This document shows, in pieces, positions 54,869 through 63,214 of a DNA stretch of 64,000 bases. The notes under the pieces were generated by a model, which saw only the letters and a list, made by a program, of their open reading frames with translations, was not told the DNA's origin and made no database searches. The position numbers were made by a program, and so were the translations under genes. The first letter of the stretch is position 1, and every line of letters starts with the position of its first letter. Where the stretch lies: the NCBI RefSeq assembly GCF_009765275.1, contig NZ_VOPH01000002.1, forward strand, positions 1 to 64,000, written 5' to 3'. The DNA is from Chachezhania sediminis. Lineage in GTDB: Bacteria; Pseudomonadota; Alphaproteobacteria; Rhodobacterales; Rhodobacteraceae.

Positions 54869-55756
54869 TCAGACGGTCAGAAGCGTGACGCCGCTCATCC
54901 GGCCGATCTCGGCCACATCGCTGCGATAGTGGCGGGTGATGTCGTTGACCACCTCGGCCGTCCAGCCCGGGACCTCGATCACCTCGGTCAGGTTGTCCGG
55001 CTTGACGAAATGCTTCAGGTACACGTCGAAGACCCGCGCCAGCGCCCTGTGATCCACCATGTCCTTGCGCTGGATATATTCTTCAAGCGAGACCTTCGCC
55101 TCGGCCGGCAGCAGCTCCCTCAACCCGTCGGCGGTGCCGTGAACCAGCACCTCGGAGTCCAGCCCGGCGGCGCGATGCATCAGCTGCGGCCAGGTAAAGG
55201 GCAGCTCCTCGCGCGTCCAGACGACAATCGGCGTCGACGGGTTGGCCTGTTGCAGGCGGGTGATGACGTTGGTCCAGGACAGGCCCGCAGGCTGGATCGA
55301 CGCCAGCGTGGCGGCCAGCTCAGGGTTCTCGATCGTGGCCAGGGCACGGCTGATCATCGTCGCCGGGTTCACCAGCCCCAGAAAGAAGGTGCAATCGACC
55401 TGGTCCAGATAGCGGCGCACCGCAGTCGGCCGGATCGCAGCCCCGGGAAGGAAGCTGCCGTCGCGGATCAGTTCCTCGTCCGGGCCAATAAGCGAGGGCA
55501 TGTTCAAGAAGGCATGGCGTGGAATGCTGTCGTCCGGGAAGGCCTGCCAGATCTCTGCGATCTGTTCCGAGGTCGCGGGATCGGCGCCCGGATCCTCGGC
55601 CACTTCCTGAAGCCTGCGGCGATAGAACCGCGGCCGGCGGACCGAAATGCCCAGTGCGGCCAGCAGTTCGGAGTTCCGCCGCAGGGACGAAACCAGCTCC
55701 ATCGCCCCGTCGTGGACCGACCCGATATGCAATGCGACCGTGCCGCGTTCTGCCAT
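54869..55756 (-). CDS. Hypothetical protein with sulfotransferase-like N-terminus
   Basis: A 295-residue protein of uncertain family. The start LHIGSVHDGAMELVSSLRRNSELLAALGISV parallels the start of Rhodobacterial sulfotransferase-like proteins (LHIGTHKTGTTSLQ..L..NR..L...GI), but the PAPS P-loop residues are replaced (SVHDGAME for xHKTGTTS). Later regions (VVWTREELPFTWPQLM, VIEVPGWTAEVVNDITRHYRSDVAEIG) are compatible with that fold. It is therefore either a degenerate member or a different fold. It lies between the glycosyltransferase and the frameshifted methyltransferase in one operon. Confidence 0.55.
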   Translation of the reverse strand: MAERGTVALHIGSVHDGAMELVSSLRRNSELLAALGISVRRPRFYRRRLQEVAEDPGADPATSEQIAEIWQAFPDDSIPRHAFLNMPSLIGPDEELIRDGSFLPGAAIRPTAVRRYLDQVDCTFFLGLVNPATMISRALATIENPELAATLASIQPAGLSWTNVITRLQQANPSTPIVVWTREELPFTWPQLMHRAAGLDSEVLVHGTADGLRELLPAEAKVSLEEYIQRKDMVDHRALARVFDVYLKHFVKPDNLTEVIEVPGWTAEVVNDITRHYRSDVAEIGRMSGVTLLTV

Positions 55757-55779
55757 GCCTTATCGCCCCGCGCCTTCGA

Positions 55780-56410
55780 TCAGCCCAGGATCCGGTTCGC
55801 GGCCTGCGTGCCGGAAAATGCGATATAGGCGTAACTCATGCCGTAAAGCTCCTCCTGCAGGGCGCGGTATTGCCCCCGATCCCAGAACGGATAACCGATC
55901 AGCTGTATCGAATAGCACGACGGAGCCGGGAGCAAGCCTTCGCCGTACCAGTTTCAGGGCAAGTGCGGCAGGAGAGTGACCGTCCGTGTGCAAATGCAGA
56001 AACGCCACCGGGCCGTAATTCTGTTCCAGGAACGGTTTCAGCGTCTCCTCGATGTGACCGCGGATCAACTGGACATTGTCCGCCACGTCCGGCAGGGCGC
56101 CGCCCCGGTCACAGGACCCGCGGGTCAGGTTCAGACCGGGCAGGTTCAGGCGCAGGCCCCGGACATCGTCGAAACCGAAGACGATCCGGTCCGGCAGGGC
56201 CGCGGCGAAGGCCTTGATCGACCGGCCTTCGAAGACGCCGCATTCGATCAAAGGACCATCGGCCGGGATTTCGGCCGCCAGCCAATGCCACAACCGGGGC
56301 TTGTGGGCAAAGATCAGCGCCCCCTCTGCCTGGATCTCGATGAACTCGGCCGGGGGCAGGGCCGCACGATGGTTCAGGATTTCGAGCGCGCTTTCGGAAA
56401 GCAGTTTCAC
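55780..56410 (-). pseudogene. SAM-dependent methyltransferase with an apparent frameshift near 55905
   Basis: A class I methyltransferase (TylF/macrocin O-methyltransferase-like): LIECGVFEGRSIKAF is the SAM loop, FGFDDVRGL follows, and LAPGSVVLFD is the conserved strand before the C-terminal part. In the frame starting at GTG 56410 (with AGAGG 8 bases upstream) the reading becomes senseless after VVLFD (TADRLSVLG...) and runs to 55760. One base shift at the GATACAGCTG junction (55900-55909) gives QLIGYPFWDRGQYRALQEEL and then YGMSYAYIAFSGTQAANRILG and a stop at 55780-55782, exactly the expected C-terminus. So one extra base (or two missing) disrupts the gene, or the base is a sequencing error. 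It heads the GT cluster. Confidence 0.88.
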
Positions 56411-56633
56411 GGGGCGGGCCTCTGCTGGGAAAAGGCCCGGTCGCCGGACAAAAATGGATCGAAAAGGCCATCCAGTGAGGGCCGACACCGGACGAAAGCG
56501 CCGGGCATCGGCCCCCGCCGACGGGACCGGGCGCGGCGGATGGGGTCGAACGGTCATGGCCTGCCCCTTGCGGTGACGGTTTCCGGTCCGTTCGGGCGCG
56601 ATCCAAAGGCGGTTCGGCCCGCAGGCGAAACCG

Positions 56634-57524
56634 CTATCGGCCGTGGCTGCGGGGCATTTCGACCGCGTTCCGATCCTGGTGCCCTGGCGGTGCCTCGCGG
56701 CCGGGGTGATTGCCCCGATAGGCCGTTGGCGGCGCGCCGAAATGTCTGCGGAAGGCCGCCGTGAAGGCGCTGGTCGTGGACCAGCCCAGCCGGGCCGCCA
56801 GCGCGGTGCTGGTTTCCCCCCGTTCCAGCCCTTCCAGCGCCAGCATGAAACGCATGCGGTTGCGCCAGTCGCGAAAGGTCATCCCCGTGTCCGCCGGGAA
56901 CAGCCGCGCCAGCGTCCGTTCACTGCACCCCGCCGCGCAGGCGGCGCCGGACAGGCCGTGACGGTCGGCCGGATCCCCGACCATGTGCGCCATCGCCGCC
57001 GCGACCCGCGCGTCCCGCCCGCCAGGCAGGCGCATGTCGGGCCGGTCCAGTCGCGCGATCTCTTCCAGGGTGACCCAGGCCAGCCGGCGCATCTCGGCCG
57101 CGGCCAGCCCGCCGACCGCCGCAGGCGCCAGCCGCTGCGCGATTCCCCGCAGCAGCGGCGAGGCACGCACCACGGTCGGCGCGTCGGGCAACCCGTCACG
57201 CCGGGCCGCAAGGGGGTCGATGAACAGGCTGTGCAGGTCCACGTCCGTCTGGGCGGTCAGCCGATGGACCCGCCCTGCCGGGATCCAGACCCCGAAGCGG
57301 GCCGGGATGAACCAGGCGTCCTCGTCCACCCGAAGCTGCATCAGCCCGTGATAGCACAGCGCCAGCTGCGCCCGCGGATGGGAATGGCTGCGGGTGCCGA
57401 AGCCGCCCTTCAACGTGCCGGTCCAGGCCACCACCGGGCGACGCGGATCCTCGACAAATCCCAGCGGGCCGGGTCCATGAGAGCGGTCGTCGGCATTTGG
57501 CGGAATTTCGACATCCATTGGCAT
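56634..57524 (-). CDS. AraC family transcriptional regulator with cupin sensor
   Basis: A 296-residue regulator. The N-terminal half (about 25-130) is a cupin arm (THSHSHPRAQLALCYHG-like RSHSHPRAQLALCYHG, then FVPARFGVWIPAG-type FIPARFGVWIPAGRVHRL). The C-terminal half has two HTH helices: SGAACAAGCSERTLARLF and TALAARLGWSTTSAFTAAFRRHFGAPPTAYR, the AraC signature. It is divergent from the DASS transporter with 72 bases between, so it most likely controls that gene. The effector is unknown; ATG 57518 is an alternative start. Confidence 0.92.
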   Translation of the reverse strand: MPMDVEIPPNADDRSHGPGPLGFVEDPRRPVVAWTGTLKGGFGTRSHSHPRAQLALCYHGLMQLRVDEDAWFIPARFGVWIPAGRVHRLTAQTDVDLHSLFIDPLAARRDGLPDAPTVVRASPLLRGIAQRLAPAAVGGLAAAEMRRLAWVTLEEIARLDRPDMRLPGGRDARVAAAMAHMVGDPADRHGLSGAACAAGCSERTLARLFPADTGMTFRDWRNRMRFMLALEGLERGETSTALAARLGWSTTSAFTAAFRRHFGAPPTAYRGNHPGREAPPGHQDRNAVEMPRSHGR

Positions 57525-57596
57525 TTTGTCGTTCTTTCACATCGACGCGCCAAAGACTATCCGGTTCTTCAACCGCAGCAGGGGAAGGAGAACGCC

Positions 57597-58970
57597 ATGA
57601 TGACCGGCAAGACATTCGTGATCGGCGCGACCGCAGTCGCCGCCGTGGCGATCGCGATCCTGGTCCCGCCGGGGCTGGCGCCCGCGCAAGCCCGGATTCT
57701 GGGCATCGTCCTGTTTTCGCTGGGCCTTTGGGCCACGTCGGCGATCCCGGCCTACCTGACCTCGCTGATCTTCTTTTCCGCCCTGCTGATCGGCGGGCTG
57801 GAAACGCCCGAGGTGGTCTTTTCCGGCTTCACCTCGGCCGCGATCTGGCTGGCGGTGTCGGGCTTCGTCATCGGCGCCGCGATCACGTCGACCGGGCTGG
57901 GCACGCGGCTGGCCCGGGCCGTCTCGCCGCTGTTGTCGCGAAATTACGTCATGCTGATCGCAGGCGTGATGGCGCTGGGGGCGCTTCTGGGCTTCCTGAT
58001 GCCGTCATCGACCGGACGGGCAATGGTGCTGGTGCCGCTGGCCATGGCGGTGGCCGACGGGCTGGGGCTGGAGCGCGGGTCGAACGGGCGCATCGCCGTG
58101 GCGGTGACCGTCGCGCTCAGCTCCAACCTGCCCAGCTTCGCGATCCTGCCCGCCAACCTGCCCAATATCGTGCTGGCCGGCGCGGCAGAGCGGATTCACG
58201 GCATCCAGCTGGGCTATGCCGATTACCTGCTGCTGCACTACCCGGTTCTGGGCCTGCTGAAATCGGTGCTGATGGTGGCGGTCGTCCTGCGCTTCTACCC
58301 GGCCGAGGCACGCCCGGCGGCCCCGACCGCTGCCCTGCCGCCCGACGCCGGTGCGCGGCAAGGCCAGTTGATGGCGATCCTGCTGGCGATGCTGGTCCTG
58401 TGGGCCACCGACAGCCTGCACGGCGTGCAGCCGGCCTGGATCGGCATGGCCGCGGCGGTGCTGCTGCTGATGCCGGGGATCGGCTTCGTCTCGCCCCAGC
58501 AGTTTCGGCAATCGGTCGATTTCGGCACGATCCTGATGGTGACCGGCGTTCTGGCCGTGGGCACGGTCGTCAACCAGGCCGGGCTGGGGGAACCCATCGC
58601 CGGGCTGGTCGCCCGCATCTTGCCGCTGGCGCCCGGGCACGACTTTGCCAACTTCGTGTCGCTGTCGCTGCTGTCGGTCGTGACCGGTCTTCTGACCACG
58701 GTTCCCGGCGCACCGGCCGTGCTGACGCCGCTGGCAGGCGATCTGTCCACCGCCACCGGCCTGCCGGTAGAGGTGGTGCTGATGACTCAGGTCATCGGCT
58801 TCTCGACCGTGGCGCTGCCCTATCAGGCGCCGCCGCTGATCGTTGCCATGGGCCTGGCGGGGGAACCCCTGAAGGCGCTGGCAAAGGTCACGCTGGCGGT
58901 GGCCGGGTTGACCCTGCTGGTGCTGATCCCGCTCGACTTCCTGTGGTGGAAGCTGCTGGGCTGGATCTGA
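57597..58970 (+). CDS. DASS (SLC13) family anion/sodium symporter-like transporter
   Basis: A 457-residue inner-membrane transporter with 11-13 helices and the family pattern LGLWATSAIPAYLTSLIFF, FLMPSSTGRAMVLVPLAMAVADGLG (SNT-type first hairpin, here SST), and LTTVPGAPAVLTPLAG (second hairpin). DASS proteins move dicarboxylates, citrate, sulfate or related anions; the substrate is unknown here. GGGAAGGAG precedes ATG 57597. It is divergent from an AraC regulator. Confidence 0.88.
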   Translation: MMTGKTFVIGATAVAAVAIAILVPPGLAPAQARILGIVLFSLGLWATSAIPAYLTSLIFFSALLIGGLETPEVVFSGFTSAAIWLAVSGFVIGAAITSTGLGTRLARAVSPLLSRNYVMLIAGVMALGALLGFLMPSSTGRAMVLVPLAMAVADGLGLERGSNGRIAVAVTVALSSNLPSFAILPANLPNIVLAGAAERIHGIQLGYADYLLLHYPVLGLLKSVLMVAVVLRFYPAEARPAAPTAALPPDAGARQGQLMAILLAMLVLWATDSLHGVQPAWIGMAAAVLLLMPGIGFVSPQQFRQSVDFGTILMVTGVLAVGTVVNQAGLGEPIAGLVARILPLAPGHDFANFVSLSLLSVVTGLLTTVPGAPAVLTPLAGDLSTATGLPVEVVLMTQVIGFSTVALPYQAPPLIVAMGLAGEPLKALAKVTLAVAGLTLLVLIPLDFLWWKLLGWI

Positions 58971-58982
58971 CCGGCGCGCGCA

Positions 58983-60158
58983 TCAGCCCGGACAGGCCGC
59001 GTTCCCGACGACCAGACCGGCCCCGAAGACCGGATCCCGGCCCGGCGCGCCCAGGTCGACGCTGGACGCGCCCAGCGCCTGCCGAATCTGCCCGGGCGAT
59101 CCCCGGAACAGGCGCGGGTCCGACGCAATACGCGCGGTCACGAAGGGCGTCGCGATCGAGGTGCCGGTGACGAACCGTGTCCGCCCGTCGACCTTCAGCA
59201 GGATGTCGACCCCGGGGGCCGCCACGTCGACGTAACTGCCGCGCACGGCATTGCGATAGATCGCCTTGTCGGCGTCCACCGCCGTCACCCCGATGACATT
59301 GCCCAGCGCCGCCGGATAGCGCGGCGCGGCCGTAGCCCCGTCATTGCCCACGGCCGCCACGAGGATCATGCCCCTGGTCGCCGCGACGTCGATGCCCCGG
59401 TCCAGAAGCTTGTTGTAGGGGCCGGCCAGGCTGATGTTCACCAACCGCACGCCATTGGCGGCCAGCCAGTCCAGCGCCTCCAGCAGGCTGTCGACGCCGG
59501 CCTCGTCCCGGCCGCGGGCGGATTCGCCGATCACCGCCGCACTGAAAAGCGTCACGCCGGACAACCGCCGGGGATCGGCCAGCACCGCCGCGACCTCGGT
59601 CCCGTGCCGGTCCGGCGCGGCGCCGCCGCGGGCAAAACTTTCGGCCACGATCTTCACGCCCGCCAGTTCGCGGATCGACCCGTTGACGCTGGTATCGATC
59701 ATCCCGATGGGCCCTGCCGCCCGGCAGGCATGGTCCGGCCAGGCGATCAGGGTGTTGGCATAATCCAGCGACGCCGCCGCGACAGGCTTGTAGGCGTGGT
59801 TCACGCCGGCGGTCGACGTAGGCTCGATCCGTTCCAGCGCGGCGATGGCGCCGGGGCCGTTCAGCGGTTCCGGGATCGTGTACCGCTGCATGTAAAGGCC
59901 AAGGGCGCCCAGCCAGCGCTGGTCCCGCAGGACGAAACCTTCAGCCGCCGCCCCCTTGCGCAGGTGCGCAGCGGCGCCGGTCGTGGGCACCAGCACCACG
60001 ATTTCCCGGTCGTCGACGACATCGCCGGCATCGGCCTTGATGAATTCCGGGGCCGGCGGGTTCAGGGTGAAACTGGCACAGGACGCCAGTGCAAAGGCAG
60101 AGACAGCAAGAACAGCCGCCATCCGCGCAAGCGGCGGGAAGAAAGGGGTCATGGGCAT
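58983..60158 (-). CDS. Lipoprotein serine protease of the subtilisin (S8) family
   Basis: A 391-residue enzyme. A lipoprotein signal with lipobox LASC (Cys27) precedes a subtilase domain with catalytic Asp155 (IGMIDTSVNG), His185 (DRHGTEVAAVL), oxyanion Asn271 (AAVGNDG) and Ser333 (TGTSIATPFV). It is anchored to the inner or outer membrane and faces the periplasm. ATG 60152 is also possible. It is divergent from the anti-sigma-like gene, 209 bases away, and converges closely on the DASS transporter (12-base gap). It may be regulated by the adjacent sigma system. Confidence 0.9.
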   Translation of the reverse strand: MPMTPFFPPLARMAAVLAVSAFALASCASFTLNPPAPEFIKADAGDVVDDREIVVLVPTTGAAAHLRKGAAAEGFVLRDQRWLGALGLYMQRYTIPEPLNGPGAIAALERIEPTSTAGVNHAYKPVAAASLDYANTLIAWPDHACRAAGPIGMIDTSVNGSIRELAGVKIVAESFARGGAAPDRHGTEVAAVLADPRRLSGVTLFSAAVIGESARGRDEAGVDSLLEALDWLAANGVRLVNISLAGPYNKLLDRGIDVAATRGMILVAAVGNDGATAAPRYPAALGNVIGVTAVDADKAIYRNAVRGSYVDVAAPGVDILLKVDGRTRFVTGTSIATPFVTARIASDPRLFRGSPGQIRQALGASSVDLGAPGRDPVFGAGLVVGNAACPG

Positions 60159-60367
60159 TTGTATCCGCGATCCCTCCCGCGGTTCAATCCGACCGTGCCT
60201 TTTGTGCACGACCCGTTCCCCTGGCGGAATGACTTTGAACCGAACGGGGCCAGGTTTCGACCAAGCCGTGACGGCAGTCGAAGGGCGGGCCATGTTTTCC
60301 ATGCGTCACCCTTCTGTTTCAGGCCCATGTCTGGAACAACTGGCAGCAACGTGAAAGGCTTGGGCAC

Positions 60368-60940
60368 ATGGAAGACGACGACCGACTGGTAGCCTGGCTT
60401 CAGAACCGCCTCGATCCGGCGGCCCGCGCGGCTTTCGAGGCAGAGATGGCAGCGGACCCTGACCTGCGGGCCGCCGCCACCGCGCTCCGCGCTGCCGCCG
60501 ACGAGCTGGGCAACCGCCCCGTGCCCGAAGGGATGAAAGAGGCCGGCTGGGACCGCCTGTCCAGGGCCATCGACGCAGACCGCATTGCCGCCCCGGCCAA
60601 CCTGAACCGGGGCCTGACCGCCCTGAAGGTTGCGGGCATCGTCGTGGCGACCATCGTCTTCTGGCAATTCGGCGTGGCCCCGCGCCTGCCGGAACCGGGC
60701 GCCGGCTTCGCCCCGGCCTCGGTCTCGGTCGCAGGGCCGGCCCTGCGCCTGGCCTTCACCGAAACCGCGCCCGCGGCCGAGGTCACGGCCTTGCTGCAAA
60801 GCATCGGCGCCACCGTCATCGACGGGCCCGGCGCGCTGGGGCTTTACACGATCGGCTTTGCCGATGCCGCCGCCCGGGATGCGGCCGAAGCCGCCCTTTC
60901 GGACCGGCCCGACCTGGTGATGGCCGTCACGAGACCCTGA
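60368..60940 (+). CDS. Probable anti-sigma factor, single-pass membrane protein
   Basis: A 190-residue protein with a cytosolic N-terminal helical domain (about 1-75: DDRLVAWLQNRLDPAARAAFEAEMAADPDLRAAATALRA, a pattern of ZAS-like/RskA-type anti-sigmas but without the HxxxCxxC zinc motif), one membrane helix at about 86-104, and a periplasmic domain with GATVIDGPGALGLYTIGF. It converges on the sigma gene with a 12-base gap. The pairing is inferred from that position. Confidence 0.78.
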   Translation: MEDDDRLVAWLQNRLDPAARAAFEAEMAADPDLRAAATALRAAADELGNRPVPEGMKEAGWDRLSRAIDADRIAAPANLNRGLTALKVAGIVVATIVFWQFGVAPRLPEPGAGFAPASVSVAGPALRLAFTETAPAAEVTALLQSIGATVIDGPGALGLYTIGFADAAARDAAEAALSDRPDLVMAVTRP

Positions 60941-60952
60941 TCGATCGATGGT

Positions 60953-61504
60953 TCAATCCCGGCCGCCAAGGCAGTGCAGCAGGGCCGACTTGGCATGGAA
61001 GATCCGCGTCTTCACGGTGCCCAGCGGCACGCCCTCTATCTCGGCGATCTCGGCATAGGGAAGCTCGTCGAAGAAGGCCAGGCGGATCACCGCAAGCTGC
61101 ACTTTCTTCAGCTTGTTCAGGCAGTCCCGCAGCAGGGACGCATCCTGCGACGCCGCGATCACCGACACGGCATCTGGGGACTCGTCCACCTCCTCTGGCA
61201 CGTCGTCGGTGAAGGACAGTTGCGAGGACTTGCGCAGCCGGTCGAGCATCTTGTTCCGCGCAATGGCGAAGATCCACGTCTTGACGGAACTCCTGCCGGC
61301 AAAGCGTCCGGCGCAGCGCCAGACCTCCATCATCGCGTCCTGCACGACATCGGCGGCCAGCGCATCGTCATCGCAGCGCATCCGGATGAAGGCGAACAGC
61401 GCATCGTGGTGGCGCTGATAAAGCGCGTGCATCGCGCGCTTGTCGCCCTGCGCCGCCCCTGCCAGAAGCCGGCGGTCCTGTTCGGCCGTGGAACTTGCGA
61501 CCAT
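60953..61504 (-). CDS. ECF-type RNA polymerase sigma factor
   Basis: A 183-residue sigma factor. Region 2 is at about 25-95 (LYQRHHDALFAFIRMRCDDDALAADVVQDAMMEVWR, TWIFAIARNKMLDRLR), region 4 at about 125-178 (LAVIRLAFFDELPYAEIAEIEGVPLGTVKTRIFHAK, a helix-turn-helix). There is no region 3 or 1.1, typical of ECFs. ATG 61504 is preferred to earlier in-frame codons. The gene converges on the anti-sigma-like gene. It probably directs its own small regulon, including perhaps the protease. Confidence 0.92.
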   Translation of the reverse strand: MVASSTAEQDRRLLAGAAQGDKRAMHALYQRHHDALFAFIRMRCDDDALAADVVQDAMMEVWRCAGRFAGRSSVKTWIFAIARNKMLDRLRKSSQLSFTDDVPEEVDESPDAVSVIAASQDASLLRDCLNKLKKVQLAVIRLAFFDELPYAEIAEIEGVPLGTVKTRIFHAKSALLHCLGGRD

Positions 61505-61693
61505 TACACTCTCCCCATCGCGCTGAAGCCGATCCTGGTTAACGCGCCGACCGGCCTTTGGCAAAAGCCCGGATCCGGTCCGCTTGCGCGACCCGTCGCC
61601 ACCCGCACTGGAAGATTAATAGAAAATGCGATTCGCCTCGGGGTTGGGCCGTGCATTTCCGTGCGGCGCGTTTCGGGCAAGGAGCTTCTGCCA

Positions 61694-62128
61694 CTATCCC
61701 AGCAACAGCCCGGCAAAGTACTGGTCGCCCTCGTTGCCCAGCATCTCGGCGGCAAGGTCCACGTCCATCCACAGCGCGGTGTGGTGCGGTTCTGTGGGCT
61801 CGCCCAGCGGGCGGACGGGGTGGGCCAGATAGATCAGGCAGATCTTTTCCGCCCACAGGTCGTATTCCGGCATATAGGCATAGCGGCGGAAGGCGCCGAC
61901 GCGCAGCGGTTCGGCGATGCGCCAGCCGGTTTCCTCCATCACCTCGCGGTGCAGGGCCGCGACCGGCGATTCGCCCGGATCGATGCCGCCGCCCGGCAGC
62001 TGCAGGTCCGGCTCCGGCCGTTCCTGAAGCGTCAGCAACAGCTGCCCGCCCCGCGGAAGCAACGCATAGACACCCGTCCTTCGGGTATAGATCCGGCCGG
62101 GTTCGGGGGCCTCTCCGAAACGTCTCAT
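61694..62128 (-). CDS. Nudix hydrolase
   Basis: A 144-residue Nudix enzyme with the box GGGIDPGESPVAALHREVMEETGW (GX5EX7REVMEETGW), about residues 47-70, and an upstream core strand LQLPGGG. Nudix enzymes hydrolyse nucleoside diphosphates linked to another moiety; the substrate is unknown. ATG 62128 (MRRFGEAPEPG) is favoured by AAGGGG spaced 8 bases; ATG 62146 is a possible alternative. It is divergent from hslO by 78 bases. Confidence 0.88.
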   Translation of the reverse strand: MRRFGEAPEPGRIYTRRTGVYALLPRGGQLLLTLQERPEPDLQLPGGGIDPGESPVAALHREVMEETGWRIAEPLRVGAFRRYAYMPEYDLWAEKICLIYLAHPVRPLGEPTEPHHTALWMDVDLAAEMLGNEGDQYFAGLLLG

Positions 62129-62206
62129 GCCTGCTGCCCCTTTCATGAAGCCTTGCTGCGCCTATATAGCGGCGGTATGCCAAGACCAGGCGCACAAGGA
62201 AACCCC

Positions 62207-63214
62207 ATGACCATCGGTGAGAAACTCGCGTGGGACGACGCCGTCCTGCCCTTCCAGCTCGATGCCTCGGACATCCGGGGCCGCGTCGCGCGCCTTGACG
62301 GCGTGCTGGACGGCATCCTGAAACAACATGACTATCCGCCCCAGGTCGAAGCGCTGGTGGCCGAAATGGCGCTGCTGACGGCGCTGATCGGCCAGACCGT
62401 GGCGCTGCGCTGGAAGCTGTCGCTGCAGGTTCAGTCGAACGGGCCGGTGCGGATGATCGCGACCGACTATTTCGCGCCCGAAAAGGAAGGCATGCCGGCC
62501 AAGATCCGCGCCTATGCCAGTTTCGACGCGGACCGGCTGACGCCCGGCGCCCCTTTCGACCAGGTGGGCGATGGGTACTTTGCCATCCTGATCGACCAGG
62601 GCCCGGGCACGCAGCCCTACCAGGGCATCACGCCGCTGGCCGGCGGGGCGCTTGCCCGCTGTGCCGAGGCCTATTTCGCCCAGTCCGAACAGCTGCCGAC
62701 CCGCTTTTCGCTGGCCTATGGCCGGTCGCGGATGCCCGGATCGGCGGAACGTTGGCGGGCGGGCGGCGTCATGCTGCAGCACATGCCCAAGGCCTCGCCC
62801 TTCGTGGCATCGGGCGATGCCAGCGGCGAAGGCGCCGTCCTTCTGGCCTCCGACCTCGTCGATGGCGAAGAGAAGGAGAACTGGGACCGCGTGAACATCC
62901 TTCTCGACACTGTCGAGGAGATGGAGATGATCGGCCCCACGGTCCCGCCGACGGACCTTCTGGTGCGCCTCTTCCACGAGGAACAGCCCCGGGTCTACGA
63001 TGCGCAGGCGGTCCGCTTTGGCTGTACCTGTTCCGAGGCGCGGGTGCGGCAAAGCCTGTCGATCTATTCCGCCCGCGACATCCAGACGATGACGACGGAA
63101 GACGGCCGCGTCACCGCCGACTGCCAGTTCTGCGGCGCGCATTACGACCTGGACCCTCTGACCGTGGGGTTCGAGGCGGTGAAATCCGAAGATGGTGCGG
63201 ATGGCGACAGCTGA
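62207..63214 (+). CDS. hslO: Redox-regulated chaperone Hsp33
   Basis: A 335-residue Hsp33. The C-terminal zinc center has Cys273 and Cys275 (FGCTCSEARV) and Cys306 and Cys309 (ADCQFCGAHY), which oxidise under hypochlorite or peroxide to activate the chaperone. N-terminal motifs are the family type (LLTALIGQTVALRWKLSLQVQSNGPVRMIATDY, GYFAILIDQG). It starts at ATG 62207 after AAGGAAA. A Nudix gene overlaps its end. Confidence 0.96.
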   Translation: MTIGEKLAWDDAVLPFQLDASDIRGRVARLDGVLDGILKQHDYPPQVEALVAEMALLTALIGQTVALRWKLSLQVQSNGPVRMIATDYFAPEKEGMPAKIRAYASFDADRLTPGAPFDQVGDGYFAILIDQGPGTQPYQGITPLAGGALARCAEAYFAQSEQLPTRFSLAYGRSRMPGSAERWRAGGVMLQHMPKASPFVASGDASGEGAVLLASDLVDGEEKENWDRVNILLDTVEEMEMIGPTVPPTDLLVRLFHEEQPRVYDAQAVRFGCTCSEARVRQSLSIYSARDIQTMTTEDGRVTADCQFCGAHYDLDPLTVGFEAVKSEDGADGDS

